Part shown: one piece after another, positions 36,654 to 47,550 of the stretch
Layout: each line of letters begins with the position of its first letter
Position numbering within the stretch: position 1 is the stretch's first letter
Assembly: GCA_037176725.1 (NCBI GenBank)
Contig: JAZBRS010000044.1
Coordinates: forward strand, 620,001 to 684,000
Reading direction: 5' to 3'
DNA: 64,000 nt
Source: Posidonia oceanica
Lineage: Eukaryota; Streptophyta; Magnoliopsida; Alismatales; Posidoniaceae
The notes under the pieces: model-generated
What the model saw: the letters and a program-made list of their open reading frames with translations, nothing else
Databases searched by the model: none
What the model was told of the DNA's origin: nothing
Program-made: the position numbers and the translations under genes

Positions 36654-36660
36654 TATAAAT
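36654..36660 (+). promoter_or_regulatory. TATA box of the 1.57-kb LTR
   Basis: TATAAAT sits in GAGTCTATAAATTGACCC, about 890 bp into the LTR and after the repeated GGCGACT region. Position and sequence fit the U3/R boundary. Confidence 0.65.
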
Positions 36661-37335
36661 TGACCCTTTAGGCCGGTGGTTTGAGGATCAGAACTTTTGA
36701 GTGAGAAATTCACCCCTAGTGGTCGGAATTTTAGAAAGAGAAATCCCCCAGAGAGGAACTTCCAAAAGAGACAGAGCCCTGTTAGTTGTGAGCCACATTC
36801 AGAGAGCTAGTCTTTCCAATCCAGAAATACTACATTCTCTCCCTAATAGGCTACCAACCTGAGTTTCTACCTCCGATCCAGGAATCCTCAGCTACGCTGG
36901 AGCTCCGACCGTGCTTCCTTCCAACCTCATTGCACACAGCATAAGGGTGAAAGGGAGTATCTTCTTCCAATTTAGTTTCTTACTACATCTCTTTACATTC
37001 CTTAGCATAGGATCATATCATATGCATATGGGAACAACCCTCGATCAGTATTTATTTTCTTTTAGTCATGTCATTCCATTCACCTCTGTTAGTAATACTA
37101 CACCGAAGCAAATCTATGTCATTTTGTTTTGAAGGAAAGGAAGGAACTCATGCAGCACGAGGAAGCCGCTAGACGACACCCTGCTGTCGATCTAGTGGTC
37201 CGAGGACCTGCATCATCACAATCTCCCCCAGGTGTCTTGTCTGCCCAGAGACGAGTGGCGATCACAACAAAGGCTGTCGACGTCGTGGAAGCACTGACAT
37301 CTCCTTAAACACCCCCCCTGAATTCCACATCTATA

Positions 37336-40300
37336 GAGGACAAGCGCCTTTGCTTGCCCTTTCGAGGTCATGTCTGCTTGTTTCCTCGACGGTTCGAGGA
37401 CAAGCCCTTTGCATGCCTTTTTGAAGTCATGTCTACATGTTTCCTCCATGGTTCGTGGACGAGCCTGTTGCATGCCCTTTCGAGGTCATGTCTGCTTCCC
37501 ATTTTGCGAGCCCTTTGCATGTCCTTTCGAGGTCATGTCTGCTTGTTTCCTCGATGGACCGAGGACAATCCCTTTGCATGCATTTTCGAAGTCAAGTCTG
37601 CTTGCCGTTTTGCGAGCCCTTTGCAAGCCCATCTGAGGTCATGTCTGCTTCTTTCCTCATGGGGTTATGGACGAGCGCCTCCGCATGCCCTTTCATGGTC
37701 AAGTCTGCTTGCCGTTTTGCGAGCCCTTTCCTTGCATTTTCAAAGTCATGTCTGCTTGCCATTTGTGAGCCCTTTGCATGCCCTTTCTAGGTCATGTCTG
37801 CTTGTTTCCTTGATGGGTCGAGAACGACCCCTTTGCATGCCTTTCCGAAGTCTTATTTGCTTGCCGTTTTGCGAGCCCTTTGCTTGCCCATTCGAGGCCA
37901 TGTCAGCTTGTTTCCTCGATGGTTCGAGAACGAGACCATTGCATGCCCTTTCGAGTTCACGTCTGCTTGTTTCCTCGATGGTTCGAGGACGAGCCCATTG
38001 CATGCCTTTTTGAAGTCTTGTTTGCCTGCCGTTTTGCAATCCCATTGCATGCCCTTTCGAGGTCATGTTTGCTTGTTTCCTCAATGGTTCAAGGATGAGC
38101 CCATTGCATGCTGTTCGAAGTCATGTCTACATGCTTCCTCGATGGTTTGTGGACGAGCCCATTGCATGTCCTTTCGAGGTCATGTATGCTTGTTTCGTCG
38201 ATGGTTGAGAACGGGCACCTTTGGATGCCCTTTCGAGGTCATGTCTGCTTGTTTCCTCAATGGTTCGAGGACGAGCCCATTGCATGCCTTTTCGAAGTCA
38301 TGTTTGCCAGCCGTTTTGCGATCCCATTGCATGCCCATTCGAGGTCATGTTTGCTTGTTTCCTCGATAGTTCGAGGACGAGTCCTTTGCATTCCTTTTCG
38401 AAGTCATGTCTATATGTTTCCTCGATGGTTCGTGGATGAGCCCTTTGCATGCCCATTCGAGGTCATGTCTGCTTCTTTCCTCACAGGGTTGATGACGAGC
38501 ACCTCCGGATGCCCTTTCGTGGTCAAGTCTGCTTGCCGTTTTGCGAGCCCTTTGCTTGCTTTTCAAACATCATGTCTGCTTGCCGTTTGTGAGCCCTTTG
38601 CATGTCCTTTCGAGGTCATGTCTACTTGTTTCCTCGATGGGTTGAGAACGACCCCGTCGCATGCCTTTTTGAAGTCTTGTTTGCTTGCCATTTTGCGAGC
38701 CCTTTCCTTTCCCAATCGAGGCCATGTCAGCTTATTTCCTCGATGTTTCGAGAATGAGCCCATTGCATGCCCTTTCTAGTTCATGTCTGCTTGTTTCCTT
38801 GATGGTTCGAGGACGAGCCCTTTGGATGCTCATTAGAGGTCATGTCTGCTTGTTTCCTCAATGGTTCGAGGACGAGCCCATTGCATGCCATTTCGAAGTC
38901 ATGTTTGCCTACCGATTTGCGAAACCATTGCAAGCCCTTTTGTGGTCAAATTTGCTTGTTTCCTCGATGGTTTGAGGATGAGCCCTTTGCATGCCTTTTC
39001 GAAGTCATGTCTGCTTGTTTCCTCAATTGTTTGTGGACAAGCCCTTTGCATTCCCTTTCATGGTCATGTCTGCTTGTTTCATCGGTGGTTGAGAACAGGC
39101 ACCTTTGCATGCCCTTTCGAGGTCATGTTTGCTTGTTTCCTCGATGGTTCGAGGACGAGCCCTTTGCATGCCTTTTCGAAGTCATGTCTGCTTGTTTCCT
39201 CGATGCTTCGAGGACAAGCCCGTTGCATGCCCTTTCGAGGTCATGTCCACTTGTTTCCTCGAAGGGTCAAGGATGAGCCCCTTGCATGCCTTTTCGAAGT
39301 CATGTCTGCTTGTTTCCTCGATGGTTCGAGGACGAGCCGTTTACATGCCCTATCGAGGTCATGTCTGCTTGTTTCCTCGATAGGTCGAGGACGAGCCCTT
39401 TGCATGCCCTTTCGAGGTCTTGTCCGCTTACCATTTTGTGAGCCCTTTGCCTGCCCTTTCGTGGTCAAGTCTTCTTATTTCCTCGATTGGTCGTGGACGA
39501 GCCCATTGCATACCTTTCAAAGTCATGTCTGCTTTCCGTTTTACGAGCCCTTTGCTTGCCCATTCATGGTCATGTCTGCTTGTTTCCTCGATGGTTCGAG
39601 GACGAGTCCTCTGCATGCCATTTCGAGCTCATGTATGCTTGTTTCCTTGATGGTTCGAGGATGAGCCCTTTGCATGTCTTTTCAGAGTCATGTCTGCTTG
39701 TTTCCTTGATGGTTGAGGACGGGTGCCTTTGCATGCCCCTCCAAGATCATGTCTGCTTGTTACCTCGATTGTTCAAGGACGAGCCCTTTGCATGCCATTT
39801 CGAGGTCATGTCTGCTTCTTTCCACGATGGTTCAAGGACGAGCCCTTTGCATGCCTTTTCGAAGTCATGTCTCCCTTGTTTCCATGATGGTTGATGATGG
39901 GCGCCTATGCATGCCCTTTCGAGGTCATGTCTGCTTGTTTCCTTGATGGTTCGAGGATGAGCCATTTGCATGCCTTTTCGAAGTCATGTCTGCTTGTTTC
40001 CTCGATGGTTGCAGACCGGCCTTCGCATGCCCTTTTTTGGTCATGTCTGCTTGTTTCCTCAATGGTTCGAGGACGAGTCCTTTGCATGCCTTCACGAAGT
40101 CTTGTCTGCTTGTTTCCTCAATGGGGCGAGGACGAGCCCTTTGCATGTCCTTTCGATGTCATGTCTGCATGTTTCCTTGGTAGTTGAGGACAGGCATCTT
40201 TGCATGCCCTTTCGAGGTCTTGTCTGCTTGCTTCCTCGATGGTTCGTGGATGAGCCCTTTGCATGCCTTTTCGAAGTCATGTCTACTTGTTTCCTTGATG

Positions 40301-42021
40301 GTTTGAGGACGAGCCCTTTGTATGCACCTTCGAGATCATGTCTGCTTGTTTTCTCGATGGGTCAAGTATGAGCCCATTGCTTGCCTTTTCGAAGTCATGT
40401 CTACCTGTTTCCTCGATTGTTCGTGGACGAGCCCTTTACAAGCCCATTCGAGGTAATGTCTGCTTGTTTCCTCGATTGTTTGAGGACGAGCCCTTTACAA
40501 GCCCTTTCGAGATCATGTCTGCTTGTTTCCTCGATCTGTCGAGGACGAGCCCTTTACATGCCTTTTCGAAGTCTAGTCCGCTTGCCGTTTTGTGAGCCCA
40601 TCGCTTGCTTTTTCAAAGTCATGTCTGCTTACCATTTGCGAGCCCTTTGCATGCCCTTTCGAGGTCATGTCTGCTTGTTTCCCCAATGGGTTGAGAATGA
40701 CCCCTTTGCATGCCTTTCCGAAGTCTTATCTGCGTGCCGTTTTGCAAGCACTTTGCTTGCCCATTCGAGGCCATGTCAGCTTGTTTCCTCGATGCTTCGA
40801 GGACGAGCCCTTTGCATGCCCTTTCGAGGTTATATCTGCTTGTTTCCACGATGGTTGAGGATGGGTGCCTTAGCTTGTCCTTTTGAGGTCATGTCTGCTT
40901 GTTTCATCGATTGTTCGAGGACGAGCCCATTGCATGCCTTTTCGAACTCATGTCTGCTTGTTTCCTCGATGGTTGAGGACGGGCGCTTTTGCATGCCCTT
41001 TCGAGATAATGTCTGCTTGTTTCCTCGATGGTTCGAGAACGAGCCTTTGGCATTCCTTTTCGAAGTCATATCAGCTTGTTTCCACGTGGTTTGAGGACGA
41101 GCCCTTTGCATGCCCTTTCGAGGTCAAGACTGCTTGTTTCCATGGTGGTTGAGGACAGGCACCTTTGCTTGCCCTTTCGAGGTAATGTCTGCTAGTTACC
41201 TCGACGGTTGGAGGACAGGCGTTTTGCATGCCTTTTCGAAGTCATGTCAACTTGTTTCCTCAATGGTTCGTAGACGAGCCCTTTGCATGCCTTTTCAAGG
41301 TCATGTCTGCTTGTTTCCTCGGTGTTTGAGGACAGGCTCCTTTGCATGTCCTTTCGAGGTCATGTCTGCATGTTTCCTCGATGGTTCGAGGACGAGCCCT
41401 TTGCATGCCTTTTCGAAGTCATGTCTGGTTGTTCCCTCGATTGTTCGAGGACGTGTCCTTTGCATGCCCTTTCGAGGTCATGTCTACTTGTTTCCTCGAT
41501 GGGTTGAGGATGAGACCTTTGCATGCCTTTCCGAAGTCATGTCTGCTTGTTTCCTTGATGGTTCAAGGACGAGCCGTTTACATGCCCTTTCGAGGTCATG
41601 TCTGCTTGTTTCCTCGATGGGTCGAAGACGAGCCCTTTGCATGCCTTTTCAAATTTATGTCTGCTTGCCATTTTGCGAGCCCTTTGCATGCCCTTTCGAC
41701 GTCATGTCTGCTTGTTTCCTCGATGAGTCGAGGACGAGTCCTTTGCCTGCCTTTTCGAAGTCATATCTGCTTGTCGTTTTGTAAGCCCTTTGCATACCCT
41801 TTCGAGGTCATGTCTGCTTGTTTCCTCGATGGGTCGAGGACAAGCCCCTTGCATGCCTCTCTGAAGTCATGTCTGCTTGCCGTTTTGCGAGCCCTTTGCA
41901 TGCCCTTTCGAGGTCATGTTTGCTTGTTTCCTCATGGGGTTGAGGACGAGTGCCTTCGCATTCCCTTTCAAGGTCATGTTTGCTTGTTTCCTCGATGGTT
42001 GAGGATGGGCGCCTTTGCATG
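37336..42021 (+). repeat. 59-bp satellite array, block 2
   Basis: This continues block 1 after the solo LTR, with the same 59-bp and 47-bp classes. The first five bases are the GAGGA duplication and the last five the GCATG duplication of the next LTR. Local duplications occur, for example the GAGAACGACCCC-type segment near 37815 and again near 38640. Confidence 0.95.
42017..42021. repeat. Target-site duplication GCATG, left copy
   Basis: GCATG precedes the LTR terminus TGAAGTAATC and is repeated at 47551-47555. It is part of the GCATGC palindrome present in most satellite monomers. Confidence 0.93.
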
Positions 42022-42724
42022 TGAAGTAATCCCGGTGTTCAGATCGTCTATGCACACTGCCAGATGCTCGCGTGCACTGATCGGAATCAGGCTCACTATA
42101 AGCGGCTATGTCCAAGGAGGAGGGCTCAACTCGAAAACACTTAAAACAGAGGAGAAAAGATAAGAAAAGAAGAAGATAAGACAATTTGGAGTCGCCACCG
42201 TGTCTATCATATCGGGAGACAAGTAAAATCGGGGAAATGCTTGAGTTAACACGCAAAACCAAGCAAAGGATGCAATGCAAAGCAATGCAAAGGAAAACAA
42301 ATGCAAATGATTGGAAATGATATGACTCATGCCTAGGATAAGAGCAATATGGTCATTACGGGCCAAAAGACTGGGCAAGGACTCCTGTTACGTGCGGAGA
42401 AGGTGTTAGGCACCCCTGACACGCCCGAGAATCGGTCTTTCTAGGCTTACGCTCGCATACACAGGGAAATGCAGGTTTGAATGCCTAAATGCCTGAGTGA
42501 ATGCTCATAAGTGTGCTCTAAGTGGCGGGATGCAATGCAGGGAAGTAAACGTGCAGTCTAAGTGCTCAGCAACACTGTCTGTGTTTCGAACCGGTCGAAA
42601 CTTGGCTCGTGAGAACTCCAGGCAGTAAGCATCACTGCCCTATATGCAAATGCAAGCGAAAAAAGCAAAACGACGGTAAAACCAAGCAATGTAGGCGACA
42701 TGCAAGAGAAAACGGCATAAGACA

Positions 42725-42965
42725 TGCAAAATGACGCGAGAAACGAGAGTGGCACACAAAACGGTGCAAGAAAACGAGATCGGCATGCAAAATGACACAA
42801 AAGATAGAGTGACACGCAAAACGGTGCGAGAAAACAAAGCCAGCATGCGAAATGGTGCAAGAAACAAGAGCAGCATGCAAAACGGTGCAAGAAAACGAAG
42901 CGGACATGTAAAACGATGCCAGGAGCAAAGCAGGCACACAAAAAGGTGCCAAAACAAGCGAGATA
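42725..42965 (-). repeat. 30-bp minisatellite in LTR 4 (about 8 units)
   Basis: Diverged units of the ACACGCAAAACGGTGCGAGA type occur. This is the shortest minisatellite of the four giant LTRs. Confidence 0.8.
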
Positions 42966-43410
42966 AAACATCGATAAAGCCATGCAGATGCAAATGCAAA
43001 GAGAAAGGGCAGGAGAAGCAAAGGGGAAGTAAACAGCGCAAGTGTGAGAACGAGCGTTGTTTAAAGACTGCGCAAAGTAGGTGTGAAGACCTACAAAGGG
43101 GAAAGGAAGCAAGTAGAAGGATTACCACTGTTTTGTGGCTGTTTCCCACCAAAATGTCCCACGATGTGTCTCGCACGCTGCCCAAAGCTCGCAGTACGAT
43201 CGGATCGTGGAAAAGGGGGAAGAAAGTCGTAATTAGTGGTGAATCCAAGGGAAACGCAACACAAAGCACTTGGGAATACGCAAAAAAGGGGAGCAGAGTT
43301 GATAGATAAGAAGAGGAAGTCCTATTCTACATGCTCGAGGAAATAGAAAGCAAAAACGATGCCTACAATGCAAATGGTGTGCAAATGAATGCTGTGCAAG
43401 GGTTCAGGAA

Positions 43411-43422
43411 GACTTACCTTGG
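43411..43422 (-). promoter_or_regulatory. Conserved splice-donor-like site in LTR 4
   Basis: On the minus strand it reads CCAAG|GTAAGTC, intron start at 43417. It is equivalent to the sites at 4709 and 22643. Confidence 0.45.
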
Positions 43423-46400
43423 AAATCTGAAGTCTGATCTGAGATCTGCTTGGTCCATGCTGAAGAGCGCTCCGCCGGGGTCATCCAGGTAGCTTGATCG
43501 AGAAGATCCAACGGCCAGATCTGAAGATATCCCGCTTCAAGGCAGAGGGGCCAGAACAGGAGAGAAGAATGGATCTAAGTGTACAGGAGGTCCTAGGGGT
43601 GTGCAAAATAGGTCCTCCCATGTAAATGGGAGCTAAGTGTGCTTGTGTGTGCAAGGAATGCCAAATGCAAGAATGCATGGGTGCAAATGCATGCAAGAAC
43701 GCGAGAAGGAACCTAAGAATGACTTTTCAGAAGACTTAGGAACCTATATGCAAATTTTGAAAAAGTGGGGGCCTAAATGCAAAGATTTTGAAAAATTAGG
43801 GGTTTATATGCAAAGATTTTGAAAACTGGAGGGTCTTAGTGCAATTTTGCAAAGTGGAGGGTCTGAAATGCAATTTAATAAGGTAAAGATGCATTTAAAT
43901 GATTTTCTAAACATGATGTGGATTGAAATGCAATTTTGAAATATGCAGGGGCTAAAATGCAATTTTATATGAAAAAATGCAGGCTAAATGCATGCTATGA
44001 ATTATGCAGAGGATCTATGTGCAAAAATCAGGAAACAAGGGCTAAAAATGCAATGCAGTAAAGAAAAGATGAAAATTAAATGCTTTGATAACAGATCAGC
44101 GGACCAGATTGCAAATAAAGCAAAGATCAGGACTTAACAGCAATTTAATAAGGTAATAGCAAGCATTTAAATGGCATTTAACAACTAAAGGACCTAATTG
44201 CAAAAATAAAAAGATGCTGGAGCAGACAGTAAAGTACAGCAAGCTATGTTGAACTAGGATTGGACTGACATGCAAATAAAGCAAGTAACTAGACTAGATC
44301 TAAAGAAATAAATCTAGAACTATAACAGCAGAGGACCAATATGAAATAAAAGAAACATGCAGGACTTAATTTAAAAGATAGTTAAAGAAAATGAACTACA
44401 GCTGGATGAAAGTGTAAATAAGCAAAACTATAGATTTTAACCGCAATTCTATATGATTTTAATGTGGATTTAAATGAGTCTAGAACTGAGCAGGACCTAA
44501 GTGTAATATTAAAAAACTTAAAAGATAGCAATGCAATGTGGAGGCAAATTACTAAGCTAACAAAAAATGAAAAAAAAAGGGCCAGTAGGGGGCGTGCTAC
44601 AGGGGGAAGGTCGGAACTCGCCGGCAAGCTCTCTGGAACGGTGGAGGAGTGGTCGGCGCGGCGCGGGCGGAGCGCAGGGGAGACCGGCGCGGTGTGGCGG
44701 AGCAGTAGGCGGCGTGCGGCGGCGCGTGGGGGCACCAGACGGCGGCGTCGGCTGCTGCTGGAGTGCCCGATGCCGAAGAAGACGACAGGTCCGGCGACCT
44801 TGTGCAGGCGGCGTGGTCAACGAAACAGCCTGGGGAAAAGCCGAGAAGCGAGAGGAGAAAGAGAGGAAGCTGGAGGAGAGTTCTTTCACCTGCTTCGCAC
44901 GTTGGAGAAGGCCACCCACCTAGGCGTTTTTCAGCTGACCGGGAGGAGGTGGTGGCGGTGCGTGGCGGCGGCTGCTGGTGCCGGGGTGGTTCGGGGGCGT
45001 TCCTTGGCTTCTAGGGAAGATGACGATGCTCCCAGAGGAGCTTTCTACTGCTCGGAGTGGGATCTGGTCCGGCCGAGCACCTACTGTGAAGGCTGAGGTG
45101 GGTACGGCGTGTGGCGGTGTTCCAGGCCGAAGCAAGGGCACGGGTGGCTAGGTGGTTGTTCAAGGAACGCGTAGGAAGAGACAGAAGTGGATTCTACTGG
45201 GTGTGGAGAAAGTTATGGATGTTTGAAGTTTTTGAAAAAAAAAGGGGCGAAGGTGTTTGTAGTGAAGTGTAGGTGCTGTGGGGTGTTTCGTGGTGAGATG
45301 TCGGGTGGGTTGTGAAGGTGGGAGCTTGGTGAGTACGATGGTGGAGTTTGGGGATTTTAGGATGCTTGTAGTGGAGGTTCTGGCAATGGGAAGGTGATTC
45401 TGGGTTGTTTGGGTGCTGGCCACTTTGGGGGAGGATTCTGGGAAGGATTAGGGGTGTTTTTGGGTTCTGGAAGAAGGGAAGGAGAGCTGGAGAGCTGGTG
45501 ATTGCAAGTGTGTAAGCCAAAAACTCTTCTGGATCCAAATTCTCAGGTTTTTTCTCCTCAAAGTCTGCTGGTTTCAATGGTCAATGGGAGGAGGAATGGG
45601 TCTTTGTCCTTGGTTTCAGGCCATAGGGTAAGGTGGTGATGGAGGTCCTGGGTAGTGGGGAGTACTGGGAAGTCAAGGTGGCTGTCAGGTGAAGGTTTGA
45701 AAAAAAAGCCAAAGGGGGAGAGGTGCTGTCGTTTGTGGGAGGAGGTTGTCTGGTTGTGGCTTGAGGGGAAGAAGGGAAGAAGAAGGGGTGAAGGAGATGG
45801 GTTGGGCTTGGAGCACAGTAGAGAGAAAAAAAGAAAATGAAAGGGAAATGGAGGAATGAGAGGTGGGTTGGACCAAAAGCAGAGGAAAAAAGAAATGGAA
45901 AATAAATAAAAAATAAAATAAAAATAGAGAAGGATGGGAAGAGTTTTTAGAATAGTTGTCTTTAGGTTAGGATTTTAATTAGGTTTTTTAATGATTGTTT
46001 TTAAATAGTTAATTAGGATTAAGGAGTTTTAGTTTTGATTAGGATTTTGAGTTTTCTTTAAATGGTTTTTGATTTTTGTTTAAATGTTTGTTAAGTTTTT
46101 GAATTGTCTTTAAGTTATGTTTTTCTTGTTAAGTCTTTGGGATTTTTGATTAGGCTTTTTAAAGATTGTTTTTAAATTAATTAGGGTGAGTTTTAGCCTT
46201 TGATTTTAATCTTTTTTAGGGTTTTGTTTAAGTCTTGTTTTAAATTTGATTTTGTTTGTTGAATTCTTTTAATATTTTTTAGTTAAGTTTTTCTTGTTTA
46301 ATTAAGTGTTTTTAAATTTTTGATTGTTTGCTTTTTCTTTTTAATTAAGTTTTCAAATTGTTTCTTTTAGGATTGTTAAGTTAAGTTTTTTTTTTCTCTT

Positions 46401-47550
46401 AATTACTTGCCTTAGCATTTTTAATTGTTTTCTTTCTTTTTAGGATTTGTTTTTTGATTGTTTCTAGTAGGGTTTTTACTCTAGCTTGTTTTGATTATAT
46501 CTTGGTTTTTCCTTTGATTTTATAGCATTTTCTTTTTGTTTGTTTTGCATTTTTTAGCTTACATTCTTGGTTTTTGGTTTTAGTTAGATTTAGTTAGGTT
46601 TTTGTTTTTAAATGTTTGTTTAATGCTTTTAATTATTTTTCTTAAGGTTTTGGTTTGTTTTCCTTTTGTTTTAGGATTTTGAATGTTTTTAACGGTTTTT
46701 TGAAGACTTATTAGAAGGGAGGAAAAGAAAAGAAAAAGGAGAAAAGTAGGAATAAAGAAGAAAGGGAGGAGTTGAAAGAAAACAATTTTTAGAAAATCAA
46801 TGAAAATGTTAAAAATAGGATAAAAATAGAAATAAGATTGAGAAGAGATAGATGCACAAGGAGGCCCACAGCCAGGCAAGAAGAAGAGAGAGAAGGGAGC
46901 GAAAAGAAGGAGGATAATCAGGAGAGAGAGAGAGGAGAGAGAAAAGAATAATCCAGGAGAGAGAAAAGGATAATTTGGGTAAATGAAGGGTTAGAGGTTT
47001 AGAAAAGAGGTGAAATTTGCTGGGTGTGTGGCCTGAGTTCTCTAGTGTGAGACCTAGGGTTTGGGTTTGGTTTTGGGAAAGTTTTGGAAGGGTTTTGAGG
47101 TGTAGAAAAAGGGTAGTTTTACCTAGGTTTTCTAGGGTTTTTAGGAGTGGTTTTGGTTTGAAAATTTCTAGGATTTTTGGTGGGTTTGCTAAGTCAAAGA
47201 TGGTGAGTTCTCCTATGGTTTTTGGTTAGTTTTTGGGCTTGGGAAAGGAGTGTGATTCTAGGTTAAGTTTGGGCTTGATTTGGAGACAAAGAGGAAGGGA
47301 AAGGTGTAGGTTTGGACCTAGATTTGGATGGTTTTAGGTTAAGGTCTTGGATGGTTTTAGGGTAAGGTTTTGAGAGGGTTTTGGAGTAGTTTTTTGGGTT
47401 AGAAAATGGGTGTAGTTCTAGATTTGGTTTTGAGGTTTGAGTTGGAGTTTTGATTTGAAAAGAAGGGTGAAGAGAAAGGTGTAGTTTTGGGTTTTTCCTA
47501 GCTGCCAGAGAGATCCGCCAATTCAGCCCTGTCAAAATGGGGTGTCAACA

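Larger units (their letters stand above)
35768..37335 (+). mobile_element. Solo LTR of another retrotransposon family (1568 bp)
   Basis: It begins TGTAGATATCC and ends CCACATCTATA; the ends are near-inverted, and the final CA has probably mutated to TA. GAGGA flanks both sides, so it is a solo LTR. Satellite resumes at once on both sides. A TATA box (36654-36660) and an upstream cluster of degenerate GGCGACT repeats mark a U3 region on the + strand. It is unrelated to the giant LTRs. I see no coding region. Family not recognised; Ty3/gypsy is likely from the 5-bp duplication and the end sequences. Confidence 0.85.
42022..47550 (-). mobile_element. Solo giant LTR 4 (5529 bp) inserted in the satellite array
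   Basis: It begins TGAAGTAATCC and ends GGGTGTCAACA, flanked on both sides by GCATG and by satellite, so it is a solo LTR in reverse orientation. Its sequence is close to the copies at 18517 and 58854, closer than LTR 1 is. It has about eight minisatellite units (42725-42965), a donor-like site (43417), GCAT/TAGGTCC repeats, a GC-rich block (about 44580-45000), an AT-rich block (about 45890-46720) and a C/A-rich end. No gene is supported inside; the 210-codon frame at 44464-45096 follows the GC-rich block only. Confidence 0.93.

Noticed and set aside
44464..45096. 210-codon frame in the GC-rich block of LTR 4, and similar frames near 21104-21528 and 6000-6350
   Set aside because: The GC-rich content explains the lack of stops. 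The homologous LTRs do not keep the same frame and no domain is visible.
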